The translations under genes and the position numbers were made by a program. From Physcia stellaris (Eukaryota > Ascomycota > Lecanoromycetes > Caliciales > Physciaceae): DNA of 64,000 nt. Below, one piece after another: positions 29,703-42,155 of the stretch. The stretch's first letter is position 1. Each line of letters opens with the position of its first letter. Location of the stretch: NCBI GenBank assembly GCA_018902385.1, contig JABSSW010000055.1, positions 186,001 through 250,000 of the forward strand, given 5' to 3'. The notes below the pieces were generated by a model. The model made no database searches and was not told the origin of the DNA. It worked only from the letters and a program-made list of their open reading frames with translations.

Positions 29703-30012
29703 CTAGTGGATGAGCTAATAAAGTCCATGAATGCTGAAGAAAGACAGTTTCGGCTCGCAGCGTATGACAATGCCGGATGGCAAGGCCTCCTTTATGTGGA
29801 TCATGCTTGTATGATACCCTGTCAAGCCCGTTGCCTCCTCGTTGTTTGCCCAGATATAAAATGCTTGTGTCACTGGTTCAAATCGAGAACAAACTTCAGT
29901 AGGAAATTAATAAAGGAGATGCAAAAGGGCAAGTCAACTGATATCTTTAGTTCAAGTCTCACAACCCGTAATAGATGGAGTAGCTGACTTGAATCAGCCT
30001 CCTAACTCAACA

Positions 30013-30189
30013 ATGTCCCATCTCAACCGCCGAGAAATCGACGAAGTTTTTGAATGTCTAGAAGCCGCATTCACGATTCGCAAAAAGATGGCCATGGTAG
30101 CCAGCTCGCAAGAGCACATGGCCAGCACCAAACCCATCATCCTGCCACTCGGCCCTGGCAAATATGAGTGCGGGTCTTATCTCAGATGA
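30013..30189 (+). CDS. Short ORF of unknown status
   Basis: 58 residues from ATG 30013 (MSHLNRREIDEVFECLEAAF). It is followed at once by a copy of the repeat that also follows the gene at 2568-3311. It may be a truncated gene carried with that repeat or a chance ORF. Confidence 0.25.
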   Translation: MSHLNRREIDEVFECLEAAFTIRKKMAMVASSQEHMASTKPIILPLGPGKYECGSYLR

Positions 30190-30204
30190 TCACAATCATT
30201 CACC

Positions 30205-30360
30205 CAAACCGAATGAACCAACGATAGCCGGAATCCGGAAATACGAGCAATCTAGAACTTCATTCATATCAGATTACATTCCGAACTCCAAAGATGGGTA
30301 AGCGTGATTTGATAAGTAATTCCTATCTCTATGCGCACTAGATTCTGTCCGGGGCGAGTG
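30205..30360. repeat. Dispersed repeat, copy B
   Basis: Partner of 3465-3640: AACTTCATTCATATCAGAT, AAGATGGGTAAGCGTGATTTGATAAGT and TCTGTCCGGGGCGAGTGTG align over about 150 bp in the same orientation. Confidence 0.5.
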
Positions 30361-30380
30361 TGCGCAAGATCGAACAATGA

Positions 30381-30566
30381 TGCGCACTCATCAGCAACAT
30401 CCACAAGGCCAGGCCCAAACCCGATGATGTGGAGGTAATGGTTTATCTGACGAGGATGGTGGGTGTCAAGATTGAGCTGCATGCGATCGTCGATGTGTTT
30501 CGCGATGTGAATTGGGCGGCGGTGGACGAGGCGATGAGTGCGGCGTACAAACCTCTCGAGGGATGA
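30381..30566 (+). other. Orphan coding-like segment
   Basis: An open frame without a start reads LISNIHKARPKPDDVEVMVY, then ELHAIVDVFRDVNWAAVDEA and ends YKPLEG-stop. Composition and helical pattern look like a real protein C-terminus. It abuts the transposon block, which may have removed or displaced the rest. No family is recognised. Confidence 0.35.
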
Positions 30567-30682
30567 AGGACGAATTCGATGATCCGAGGTGCGAACTGTT
30601 TCCCGAACCCTCTGTTAGGCGTTGCAACGAGTAGTCGGGGGGCGCAAGGAAAGTCGATATGCTGTGAACTGCGATTCGACCT

Positions 30683-30692
30683 TTGATTCTTG
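30683..30692. repeat. Left target-site duplication of the MULE
   Basis: TTGATTCTTG, matched by TTAATTCTTG at 40927-40936. The single G/A difference is what RIP would produce. Confidence 0.75.
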
Positions 30693-30770
30693 GTAATCGG
30701 TATTCACACCTACCACTTCGATAGACACACCTGCAAGTTCGATATACACACCTTCAAAATCTTAATTTTA
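30693..30770 (+). repeat. MULE left terminal inverted repeat
   Basis: About 78 bp, inverted match to 40849-40926. It retains more C and G than the right copy, so it is the less RIP-affected of the two. Confidence 0.85.
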
Positions 30771-30841
30771 AATAATTCTATTGTTTATTTTCGAGAAATT
30801 TGTCAAAACATCGAGAATTTTATTCATTCATTTATTTCGTC

Positions 30842-31870
30842 ATGATCGAAAACAGTTTTTCGAATTCTGAATCGATCGACGACGTTGATTATGATTTCGA
30901 TTATGATGATTTTTACATATTTGACTTTTATGAAATCGTTGTAAATGTGTTTCAACGCGACGCAAAAAAACACGAATTCGACATTTTCAAACGACGTTTC
31001 AAAAAAATCAAAATCACGAAACAATTCAATTACATCGAATTGATTTGCGATCGAAACATCACATACAAAAAACGCGAAAACAAAAAAATCAAAAACGTCA
31101 ACATTATCAAAATTGTTTGTTTTTGAAAAATGATTTTGAAATCGTTATTTGACAATGAAAAATGAAAAATAATTGTCAAAATCGCAACACATAATCATTC
31201 AAACATCAAAACATTTACGCATTCGATGCATCGTCACAATGAATTGATCGAAAAAATGTTTCGAAACATCGCGATTGATATCGACTCAAATATGTGTTCG
31301 CAAATATTTGTATGTTGAAATTAATCGATCGAAAATTTTATTTTTTACGAAATTTGAATCAAATTTCGCAAACAAAATTTCAACATTTTGTTTCAATTTC
31401 AAAATATTTACAATGCGAAAAAAAAAATCAAACAATTACGATTAAAAAAATACAATATTACGCAAACATTGTTAATGATTTTGAATCGAAATAATTGATT
31501 CACGAAAATGTTGTTCGAAAACGAAATCAAACGAATCAAAAAATTGTTTTTCGTCAACAAGCACATCAAAAAAATTTTGTGCAAAAATTTCGAAATTCTC
31601 GTTATAAATTGCACGTACAAAATCAATAAATACGACATGTCGATGTTTGTTGTCATGAATCACATTTCATTGAATACGAATTTTTATATCGATTTCGCTT
31701 TCATTGAAAAAAAAAAAAAAAATTTCGTTTGAATCATTGAGCAAATCAAATTTTTATACAAATCATTCGATTTGAAGAATTTCGCTGTTATTGTTATTGA
31801 CAGAAATTTCGCTTTGATGAACGTTTTCAAAACTCAATATTTTGACGTTTTCAATTTTTTATGTATTTGA
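30842..31870 (+). pseudogene. MULE transposase, N-terminal part
   Basis: ATG 30842 opens a frame (MIENSFSNSESIDDVDY) that runs to 31126. It includes EIVVNVFQRDAKKHEFDIFK and ELICDRNITYKKRENKK, the CDR-x-x-x-YK signature of the DNA-binding region before MULE transposases. After several RIP-type stops, the frame at 31508-31732 contains the catalytic-domain-like LFFVNKHIKKILCKNFEILV, NCTYKINKYDM and SLNTNFYIDFAFIEKK. The Asp of DCTY is changed to Asn, in line with C-to-T change on one strand. Homology is interrupted by the LTR element at 32176. Confidence 0.7.
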
Positions 31871-32175
31871 CATATCAACAAAAACGTGTTGAAAAATTGC
31901 AAATCGTTTTTTCGCACGCAAAAAAATTAAAAAAAATTTTTGATTTATTGATATCGAATCGTTTACGTTCACATCAAAATCGAATACAATGCGACATACA
32001 AAAAATTCGTTCGTAAATTTCGAAACGAACACATCAAAAAACGTACAATATGTGAAAAATATTTAAATGACATCATGACGTAATCGATTTTGCAAATACA
32101 AAATCAACGAAATATTTCATTTTAACATTTTTATCATTTCGCGAATGAAAAACGATCATCGCGTATTGAAACATA

Positions 32176-32392
32176 TGTGAAATGTCATGCATTGATATGA
32201 TACTAATACATAATTACACGAAAATTTCTAAATAGAAAGCAAATACATGAAAATTTGCAAAAACATATGTAAAAGATTTGATTTTTTGAATGCGTCAAAA
32301 CAAATTTCGATTCTAACATTCGATGATAAAATAACGATGTTAAAACGATGTTAATTTTGTTCAAATGTTGAATTCGATGCACGTTCGTTACA
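32176..32392 (-). repeat. LTR (left copy; 3' LTR of the minus-strand element)
   Basis: 217 bp, begins TGTGAAATGTCATGC and ends GTTACA. The partner at 39474-39690 has the same length. The two differ at about sixteen sites, nearly all transitions. Confidence 0.85.
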
Positions 32393-35300
32393 TTATTTTT
32401 CGTTTTTCGTCAATTTCGTTTCGAAACGATTAATTGATTTTTTTTTGAACGTTTTGCGCGATGTAAATATGTTTTTGAATGACGTCGAATTGATTGATCG
32501 TCGAAACAGAAAAATAAACGCGAAATGTCGCGAAAAAAATTTCGTCAACGAAATAAATTCGTTTAGATTTCGAAAACATTCATATGATTATATTTTGAAA
32601 TAAACAGTTTGAATTTATTAATAAAATCGTCGTGACAACTTTTAATGCATTGATATTTTCGAACATGCGAAAATCGATGTGTACATTGCATGCGACAAAA
32701 CGTGAATGCGATGAATGTTTTGAAAAATGATCAATTCATGCAATTCGTTAAAAGTAATTTCGACGAACATTAATAAACAAATCATTGAAAATTCGATTTC
32801 GCGTATCGACAATTTTGAAAATTTTTGTAACATCAAATTGATATCACGAAACGAACAATTTGATCAAATTGATGAAATTTTTGTCATCACGATTAACACG
32901 TCGACGTTATCGCATATAAAACAATTGATTCGTACAATGCATTCAACGAAATATGTATGTATTAAATTTTCTGAAAAGCAAACATTTTGTACGAATTTTA
33001 TAGATAATTTCGCGTGTCATTAGTAAACAATTGAGAATTTTGTTAACGAACTTGTAAATATTTGAATTTTTTGACAATTTGTCGTTCATTTATATCATTG
33101 CATGACAATTTACATTATCATTCATTGTTCAATAAGATTTGACGACAATTTCTGAAAATGTTTTGATTCGATTCAACTTTTCATGCGACGTAAGTTTTGA
33201 CTGTAAATAACGCAAAATGACAACGAAACGAATGACAAAAAAAGAAAATCATTGTCGACAATCTGAAAATGAATTGTAACGAATTCGATAACAATTTTCT
33301 GATCGATCATAAAAAGTCAAATTCACGATTTAATCATTTCGCAAAGCAGATTTTGCTGTTTTTGAATTAGTTTCGTGAAAAACATCGACGATATCTTGAG
33401 CATTCTGAAATTCACCGTCGTCGACATAATATCAGATGCGATCGTGAAAATTTCAGCCCGATCATTTACAGCGATATTGAAAACGATGATAATGATATCG
33501 AAATTGCAATATATCGTCGAATTTTCATTCGAACGTCTCATTTGCGATAACGAATTTCGAAAAATCGTTGTGTTGTTTTTTCAATGAATCGTTGAAATTT
33601 TTTTAACAATCAAAAATGAAAAATTGAATGAATGTGCATGTCATCGAACAATTCGAATTCGTAAACAATATTTCGTTTTTTGACAACGAAATATGAATTT
33701 AATTTTTTGTTATTCAATTTATCAAATAAACGAATCGTTTTGATATGACGACGATTTAATCACACATAATTTTTTATTTCAAAATTGATAAAAAAACGAA
33801 ATTTGTTGATTCGAATTGTCATTTTTTGTTTGACATCGACAACGTTGATTTTAATTCATTCGATGATGCGATTCATTTTTTCGACAATGAATTCGTTTTG
33901 TTTGATTAACAAACGCTTTTTAATGATTTCGTAATTATTCAAATTTGAATCAAAAATCATTCGAAAATGATAATTTTTATTGATGAAAAAAAAAATGAAT
34001 TCGATGATTGCGAAAACGTCATTGTTGTCAACGAATTTCATGATGTCGATTCAATCAATTCAATCGTTTTGACGATAATTGCAATACAAACGTAAACGAA
34101 TTTCAATGTTTTGATTAATTCGTTCGATTTAATTATCGATTTGAAATTAAAACGTCGTGAACAATTTACATTTGATTTTTAAACGTTTGCAAAAAGTTTT
34201 TCAAACGCGATTCACAAATTGATCATTTCGATTCGAAACGATTGAAAAAAATAAATCATGCGTGCGAAATACGTAATGAAACAATATTTTGACGCAAATC
34301 TCGATTGTCAAATCGTCATCATCGATCACGCAAAAGACATAATGTCGTTTCTTGATTAATCGATCGATAATAATGCAAATAACGTTATTTTTTTTAAACT
34401 CGAATAATTCGATTATGAAATCTATCGAGATATTCACTCATTGTTGATTAAAAATTGACAATGACGTTAACAATTCATGACGATCATCGTGTGAAAATTT
34501 AAATCGTTGACATTTGTGACAATTACGAATGTAACGTTTGATAAATAATCGCATATTAAATCAATAATAATAACGTTTAATGAATTTTTCAATGCGATTC
34601 ATGTTTGAATAAACACAAAAAAATTGATCGTGAATATCGCGAATTATTTCAATTATAAAATTTAAACGATTTGACATTCATAAATTTTCGTTTTTGAAAA
34701 AAACGTCGTTTCGATCGAAACATTTTTGCAAATTTATTTTTTCGTTGATGATTTGTTCATCGATCAAAATTTGACAATAATTAATACAATTTTCATTTTT
34801 TCGATTGATTTGCATGATTCGTTCGTACAAATCGTTTTGAACGTTAATCGAACATAATTGCAATCGAAAAAACGACAACAAAATTTGTTTTTTATAAAAT
34901 TTTCGTTCGTCGTCATCGACAAAACGAAATTCAAACATTCGAATCAAAACGTTCGTTTTAACATTTTTGATTTCGAATTGATATTGAATTTTGATATTGT
35001 AATCGATCAAAATTTCGATTCAACGTATTTGACGAAAAGTGAACTTTTTGTTTGTCATGAAAATTTTCAAATTCTTATGATCGATGTAAATTTCGACGAA
35101 TTCATTGATTTTTTCGAATTCGAATTTTCAATGTTTCAAACATCGAATAATGATTAAAAAATTTTTGTCGTATATTTCGTAATTGCATTCAGCAAAAATC
35201 ATCTTTTTGTTGAAAAAAGCAATCGAATGAAAAATTTCGTCGTCGTCGTATTGAGATAAAATTTCATTCAGACATCAATTTGAAAAATCGATTTTCAAAA

Positions 35301-35591
35301 TAATTTTACGATTGCGATCGTAATGTCGAAAAATTGAAATTTCAATTATTCGTTTTTTAAGAACTTCGAAAATTTCGTTGACGAAATCGATTCATTCGAA
35401 TTCAATTTTTTTTTTGATCATTCGAATCAAGAACTTGACGAATTTCGAAAACGTTTTAATGAATCGTCGATAAAAATTGCAAAAATTTACAAACGTTTGT
35501 ATCTTTTTGATGCACGTTGAGCGAATTCAATTGACAATGTTTTGCATTTTTTTAAAATTCATTCGTAAATTTTTTGTCGATAATATGATTT

Positions 35592-36419
35592 TTAAAAACG
35601 AAATTTTTGTTTTAAAAACTCGCATTTTTTGATATCGATTTGAAAATCGATTTTTTTCAGTTTTTGAAATATTTGAATGAAATGTCGTTCGTGCTCTTTT
35701 CGAGTTTTACTATAAATAAGAATATCATTCAAATATATTTGACAAAAATGATTGATGTATTCGAACAACAAATCGTTCATGTAATGTTGTCAATTGATCG
35801 AATCATTGATTAATTCGAAAAACAATACGTGATATTTGTAAATGTTCAATGAATATATAAAAATTGTAAAATTTTCGCTTTGTGAATTCATTCGAAATTT
35901 GTTGAAAATCGATATGATATTTAATTTGAACAAAAATTTACAATCGATAATTTTAACGAGAATTTTTTCGATTAATGAAATAAAATAACTATTGCGTTTG
36001 ATTATGACGTTCAATTTTCGATAATTCACACACAAACGAAATTGATCGTTTGATTTGACAACGAATAAAATGAACGAAACATAAAATGTTTTGTTTGAAT
36101 TGATAAATTCTTTTTGAAAATTTTCATGAAAATATTTTTGTAAAGTTTCGAATTTTTTAAACGATAAAGAATAAATTCGATTTCGAAACAATTGAGTCGA
36201 TTTTTCAATCAATTCGATTTTGTGATCGTAAAATTTGTGAAAAAATAATTTATCGATTTTTTTGAAATTGAATACGCTTTCGAATCGCTTAAAAAAGTCA
36301 AAAATTTTACGTTTCAATTTTTCAATGATTGCTTTCATAATTTTAAACGTTTTTTTGAATTCATATCGAAATCGAATTTCGTTTGAATTAAATTTTTTTA
36401 ACGTTGTCAATAATTTCAT
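35592..36419 (-). pseudogene. Retroelement reverse transcriptase remnant
   Basis: Two neighbouring minus-strand frames carry the recognisable core of a Ty3/gypsy reverse transcriptase, including the finger and palm regions and the segment with the IYSKT signature. It is a fossil, broken, with strongly A+T-driven codon use. Confidence 0.8.
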
Positions 36420-39400
36420 TTAGTTTTTTCATGATCAACGAAAACGTTTTGATTTCTTTTTTCTTTTTTTTAAATTCGATCAAAAATTGAAAAGCGATCG
36501 CGTCGATAAAAAAAACATTTAAAAATGTATCGAAATTTAAATCGTTTTCGTATTTTTCGTTGTCGAGAATCGTGATTTTAAATCGTCGATTAAATCGTCG
36601 AATGAATTTCTTGACTAAATTCGATTTTCGAATAAAAAATTTCATGAATGTAAATTGTTGAAATTTTCGTATGATCTTAATACGTCGTTTTTTTTAAAGA
36701 ATTTGACGAAAAATATTTTTTATCAATTTTTCAATGACATATCGAAAATTGAAATTCAACACGATTTTCGAGAAAATTCATTCTTTTCATCGTAATTTTC
36801 GATTGTAAAACGAAATAATTGAATTTTAATCGTTTTCGACGATGAACGTTTTTGCAAAATCGTATACTTTTGCGAATTTATCGATATTGAAAATTTTTCG
36901 AACGATGTGAAAAATGATAAATAAATATTCTTTGACGAATGTCGATGTTCAAAAAACGTTTTCAAATTTTTAAACGTTTCGAAATGAATACAACGATTTG
37001 ATTTAAAAATAATTTTATCGATTTGCATGTTTAATATCACGTCGTGCGTGTTCATTCAAGATTTATTCAAAATCAAAAAGTGAACGTTTATTTTCGTAAT
37101 GAACATGAAAATAAATAACTCAAAATGATTTTGCATTGTGAATGTGAAATAGATGACATGAATAATAAATTTAATCAAACGATCGTCAAATTCGTTGACG
37201 TGTTTGAATCAAAAAAAAATTACAAAATTTATTTGAAATTTTTCACAAATCAATTGCGCAATCTTTTCATCAATGAAAACAAATTCAATGACATTTGTGT
37301 TCATTAATGTTTGCACGTTGTGTTCGTATTTATCGAAAATTAATGTACATTGAATGATTAATGAATTGTTTGTAAATTTATTGAACGTGTTGAATGTTTT
37401 GAACATTGTTGAAATCGACAACATTTTTTTCGCGATTTTGAGAAAATTTAAACGTTTTTCGATTCATGTTCGAATGAAAATTCGTCGTTAATTTCGTTGA
37501 TTTCATCGTTCGTGATAATTTGACTTAATTGAATCGAATTTTTGAACAGAAAATCGATTATGTTGTGAATTTTCAAAGCGTTTTTTTCTTGCGTAATGTT
37601 TTTGAATATAAAGAACAACGAATTCTGATTTTGAACAATTTTTTGATTAATAATTCAACGTTTCGCATTTGTAACAATTCGTTGACGTTTTTTTTTTTTA
37701 TTTGAAAATTTTTAAGCGCGATCAGCTTCGAAATCGAAAATTTTTTGAAAATTGACGAGATGAAAACGCGAATAAAAAATTTGACGTTGATTTTTTTATT
37801 CGTTGATTGATCAATTCGAATGAATATTTCAAATTTAATGATTTGATAATTTTTGAAATTGTGAAATTTTTGATTCACATTTTCAATCAGCTTTTTCAAC
37901 GAATTAACATCGTTAAATTTTTCATTGTCGACAATAGTTCGCTGAAAAGTAAATGTTAATTTTTCGCGAAACTCATCAATCAAAATTTGCTGAAAGTAGT
38001 CAAATAATTGACTAAACAAAAAAACGAATTCTGAAAAAAATTCGAAAAACGTTGATTGATGTTTATTTTGAAATTTTTAAATTTATTTCGAACGATGCGA
38101 TCGACGTTTTTTTCGACAAAAATTGTAATCAATAAAATAAACATTTCGTCAATCGTTTTGAAAAACAGAAAATCACGTTTGCGTCGAACAAAAACATAAT
38201 CACGAACGATTTTATTCAATCACAATGATACAATCAAAATTTTCATTTGATTCGTAAAATAATGATCATTGTTAATAATGAATTTGTCGCGAATCAATTG
38301 TTTTCAAATTTCATAAAACAGTTTCGAAATGTTGTGTGAAAATTTGAAAAAATTCGAAATTTTAACATTACGTTTTTTATTTTTTCTAACGATTGTATTC
38401 GAAAATGAAACGAAAATGATTGTATCGATTCTTTTCAAATTGATTTGAAAAATGACGTTTTCGATCGTGAATTGAAAATTTTCGATGAAAAAATCGTTGT
38501 TTTTAAATTTAAAATTCACTTGTTGATTTCGAATGATTTGAACAATATTAACAAATTTATTGTAATTATCGACGTGTTCATTTCATTGAGCAATGCAAAT
38601 TACGTCGATGTTTTTATCAACGCGTAATTTTTCGAAAATTTTGAGCATTGATGCTGAATTATGACGAATTCAATTGATTAATTGTGTCTCAATACAGATG
38701 TTGAAAAAATTTTCACAATCGTTTTTTTCTATCGAGAATTGATGAACGTTTTCGAAATGACAACAGAAAATGTCTGAATTCAAAAACAAAACAATGAAAT
38801 CAAATAATTTTTGTCTTGTTTTAAAAATGACAATACGATCGATTTGAATAATGCGTTTGCGTTTCATGAATGCGAATATGTTGAATGACATGATTGTTTG
38901 TACAAAAAAAAATTTGATTTGCAAAAAAATAAATCGAAATCGAAAAACGTTTGCAATAAAAAATAAAAAAAATCATTATTTGATCATTATCAGTTGCGAA
39001 AAACAACGAATGATATGTAACGTGTTGTTTAAAAATGTGATAAACAAAATGAATAATTGATGTTTGATTCGTGATGTTTCGTTATTGATGTTGATTTTTG
39101 ATGAAATCGAACGTCGTTTACACAATTTGTCGTTTTCGTTCAATGATCGAAAGTAATGTCAACTCGTCGTTTCGATTTGTAACGTACGATTTCGTCGTCG
39201 TTTTGCTAAAATATCGAAATGATTTTTTCGTGAAAATTCACACTCGAAATCGCTGTTTTCTAAAAAATGATTTGCGTGAAATAAAGTTTCGATGTTTTCA
39301 TTCGAATCGTTTGAATTTTTGATTTCACGTGAACAAAACTTTTTCGTTTTCGTTGCACGTTTAGAATTTGATTGTTGACGTTTTAAATCTTCGCGTTTTG

Positions 39401-39473
39401 ATTGAAATTTTGTTTATTGAATAAGTTGTCGTATTTCGAACAGTTTGAAAAAATTAGAATGACTTAGAAATAA

Positions 39474-39690
39474 TGTGAGATGTCATGCATTGATATGATA
39501 TTAATACATAATTACACGAGAATTTTTAAATAAAAAGCAAATACATGAAAATCTGCAAAAACATATGTAAAAGATTTGATTTTTTGAATGCGTCAAAACG
39601 AATTTCGACTTTAACATTCGATGATAAAATAACGATGTTAACACGATATTAATTCTGTTTAAATATTGAATTCGATGCACGCTCGTCACA
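39474..39690 (-). repeat. LTR (right copy; 5' LTR of the minus-strand element)
   Basis: 217 bp, TGTGAGATGTCATGC to CGTCACA, followed by CATA. Confidence 0.85.
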
Positions 39691-39693
39691 CAT

Positions 39694-40230
39694 ATGTTGA
39701 AATTTTTTACAAATGATTTCATGATCGTTGTAAATCGTTTAAAAATTTTTATTTCGAATCAAATGAAAAATTACGAACATCGATTGAATCAAATCAAAAA
39801 TAAAATTGCAATGAATTTATCACGTGATTTAATGCGCAATTTAATAAATCGAATTTCATTTTACGCATTGCAAAAATACAAAAACAATATAAATTCGTCA
39901 AAAAAATCGAAAAACAATCATGAATTTTTTTGTGTTGTTCACATTATTCAAATCATCATTCAGACGTCAGAAAAATTATTTCTGAAAAACGTACATTTTC
40001 ATTGAAAATTCAAGAAATTCGTTTCGTTTTTGATTTTTTTTTCGACGATTTCATTTTCGATTTTATTGATGTTTTTGTCGTTTCAAACACAACGTCAATG
40101 TCATTTTATCAATCGATGCACATTGAACAAATGTTCGATGACGATTTTTTTGAATTCGACGATATTTTTCATGATCGCAACAATCGCATTTCGTCGTTCG
40201 CGTTTTTTCGATTCAAACTCGATATTTGAA
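39694..40230 (+). pseudogene. MULE transposase, C-terminal part
   Basis: Same strand as the N-terminal part. The frame reads NLINRISFYALQKYKNNINS and then HEFFCVVHIIQI, which resembles the region before and around the C-x-x-x-x-x-x-x-C-x-H zinc-finger-like segment in fungal MULE transposases (yeast-like KVSRYAL...PCTG...CAH). RIP has removed the diagnostic residues, so the call rests on position and pattern. Low-complexity Lys/Asp/Asn frames from 40,240 to 40,740 are A+T artefacts. Confidence 0.5.
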
Positions 40231-40848
40231 ATAAATGATTTTTAAACGTCAACGAATCGAAAAAATGAAATCAAAAAAGAAATTTCGTGAATCGCAAAAC
40301 AAAAAAAATACAATGACAAAAATTGAAAAAAAAAATCGTCAAATTTACGAAACGTGACGTTTCGAATTTCGAAATCGTGAAACAAACAATAAAAATTCGT
40401 TACAAACGAATCAAAATGATTACACATGAAAAAAAAATTACGAACGAACGAGAATTTCGAAAAAAAAAAAATCGCGAAAATCGTGAAAATGACGATCGCG
40501 AAAAACGAAAAAAATACGATTGCGATCAAAAGCAAAATTATCGATTATTTTATCGAAATATTTAACGATAACGAAAAAAACGAAAAAAACGACGACGATT
40601 TCGAAAATCTCGAAAACAATGACGAAAAATTTGACGACGACAAACATGATGACAAAAAAAACAAAAATGATTGAATGTATTAATAAATTCAAAAAAAATG
40701 ATCGTTTCATTATATTAAATGATTTTCATTTTCTGTAAATAAAACAACTTTCAATGAATGTTGAATCGTTCGAATTCGAAATTTTTGCAACATGATATGA
40801 CGAATAGAGATTTTGCAAACTTTCGAATGAAAAATTCGAACATTATTC

Positions 40849-40926
40849 GAGAATTAAAGTTTTGAAAATGTGTATATCGAATTTGCAAATGTGTTTATCG
40901 AAGTGATAAATGTGAATATCGATTAC
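40849..40926 (-). repeat. MULE right terminal inverted repeat
   Basis: Inverted match to 30693-30770, followed by the 10 bp duplication TTAATTCTTG (40927-40936). Confidence 0.85.
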
Positions 40927-40936
40927 TTAATTCTTG

Positions 40937-42155
40937 AAAAGCGATATCACATGCGGGATTAGCATGTACGGAGTAGCTATTTGATGGTCTGCAGAAATAC
41001 ACTTAATGTTCTCAGTCAGTCCATGGATATGGATGTCTGCTGCCTCTAACGGCTTTAAACTTGCAAAGTTCACTCCAAATGAACTCCATGTTAGAGTGCT
41101 TGATACTTAATGATGGTGTAGCCAATTGAATATATAGCGGAGATAGCATACCCCTTTAACCCTGTTGTTTGCCAAGCCTCTCTTTCCCGGCCAACTGTTG
41201 GTTCCTGCATTAGTGCCATGCATGACGTCATCGATCTTAAAACTAGGTGTTCCCTGGGGTGAAAGACCAGAATCCTGAGCAAAAACTTTTTAGCAATTGC
41301 AGAAGAAACCATTGAAACTCCACTTTCCTGCAAACTCCTATCGCAATCCAGATCTTCTACGAGATTCATCTCTGGGCTCTCTGTCTCTTACTCCAGCAAT
41401 CCTACCTTTTGGACCTCCATTTTCACGGGCTCCCAGTACTTTTCATCGGAGATTAATCGACACAACCTTTCGGAAATGCAAGCAAAGATAGAGATCTAAC
41501 AGAACCTTTACCAGATTCTAGCTATTGTTTACCTAGTCAATCTTCGACGAAAATCTCACATCTTTGTCAACCTTGGAGTCGAGCACCAATTGGATTGGCT
41601 CAACTGGGTCTGCCACCTACTTCTTTCTGTGGGAGTAGCTCCCTCTAGCAGATCCCTGCCAAGCTGTCTTCACTACTTCTTTCTAGCATCTGTGATTAGC
41701 TGGTGAAGGTGGACAGGTTTACCATAGAGGCTTGGCATTATTCATCTTGCTATCTACTTAAGGTGTACAGGATCATTCATTAGGCTATTAATTATCATTG
41801 GAGGCCCGGCAGAGACTAAGGACTTATCTTCAACTAAGAGAAATCTTCTGCTCCCGCATTTCTGCCACCTTCGGTATATTTTCCTTTCGCCAGGGTGGAT
41901 AGACTCATCTCCTTTATCGAGATTGAAGGTATCCAGCTCAAAAAAATCGGTCTTTCATACTCAAGAAACAGTACCTTAGTTAAGACAAAGGTGTTTTGCA
42001 ATACCTGGAGATTGACATCTCAAGCCGAAATTCATCTGTTTCGAACTCCCTTTTCTTCGGCAGCATTTTCTCGACTGGGTAGTTGTGGAGGTTGGTCAAA
42101 TCAGTATTTTAGAACAGTTCACTCCCAACGAGATCTTTCACAACTTAGAATTGCG
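40937..42155. other. Intergenic and 5' region of the DNA glycosylase gene
   Basis: Normal base composition returns immediately after the transposon. No separate gene is seen in this 1.2 kb. The glycosylase frame is open back to 41895 but without an ATG before 42156. Confidence 0.5.

Larger units (their letters stand above)
32176..39690 (-). mobile_element. Ty3/gypsy-type LTR retrotransposon fossil, nested in the MULE
   Basis: Two 217 bp direct repeats with TGTGA...YACA ends bound a 7.5 kb element flanked by CATA on both sides. On the minus strand, 35592-36419 is recognisable as reverse transcriptase of the Ty3/gypsy type. By the usual order, gag would lie toward 38-39 kb and integrase near 34-35 kb. 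It is heavily broken throughout (dozens of breaks, A+T drift), so it is long inactive. Its insertion splits the MULE transposase: core homology stops on the left and the C-terminal, Cys/His-containing region resumes right after 39690. LTR divergence is dominated by RIP and cannot date the insertion. Confidence 0.85.
30693..40926 (+). mobile_element. Mutator-like DNA transposon (MULE), RIP-degraded, with nested LTR element
   Basis: The block begins GTAATCGGTATTCACACC and ends in the inverted form (reverse strand GTAATCGATATTCACATT). The terminal inverted repeats are about 78 bp, with nearly all differences C/T or G/A. A 10 bp target duplication flanks it, the size typical of Mutator elements. 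Inside the ends a ~20 bp motif (TTCGATA-x-ACACA) repeats two or three times. Translated pieces fit a MULE transposase: an N-terminal FAR1-like zinc-binding region (YIELICDRNITYK) and a core (VINCTYKINKYDM, LNTNFYIDFAFI). Subtracting the retroelement leaves about 2.7 kb, a normal length for a fungal MULE. Composition is extremely A+T-rich throughout, unlike both flanks. Confidence 0.85.

Noticed and set aside
40240-40740. Acidic/Lys-rich ORFs in the A+T island
   Set aside because: Low-complexity products of A+T drift within the MULE.
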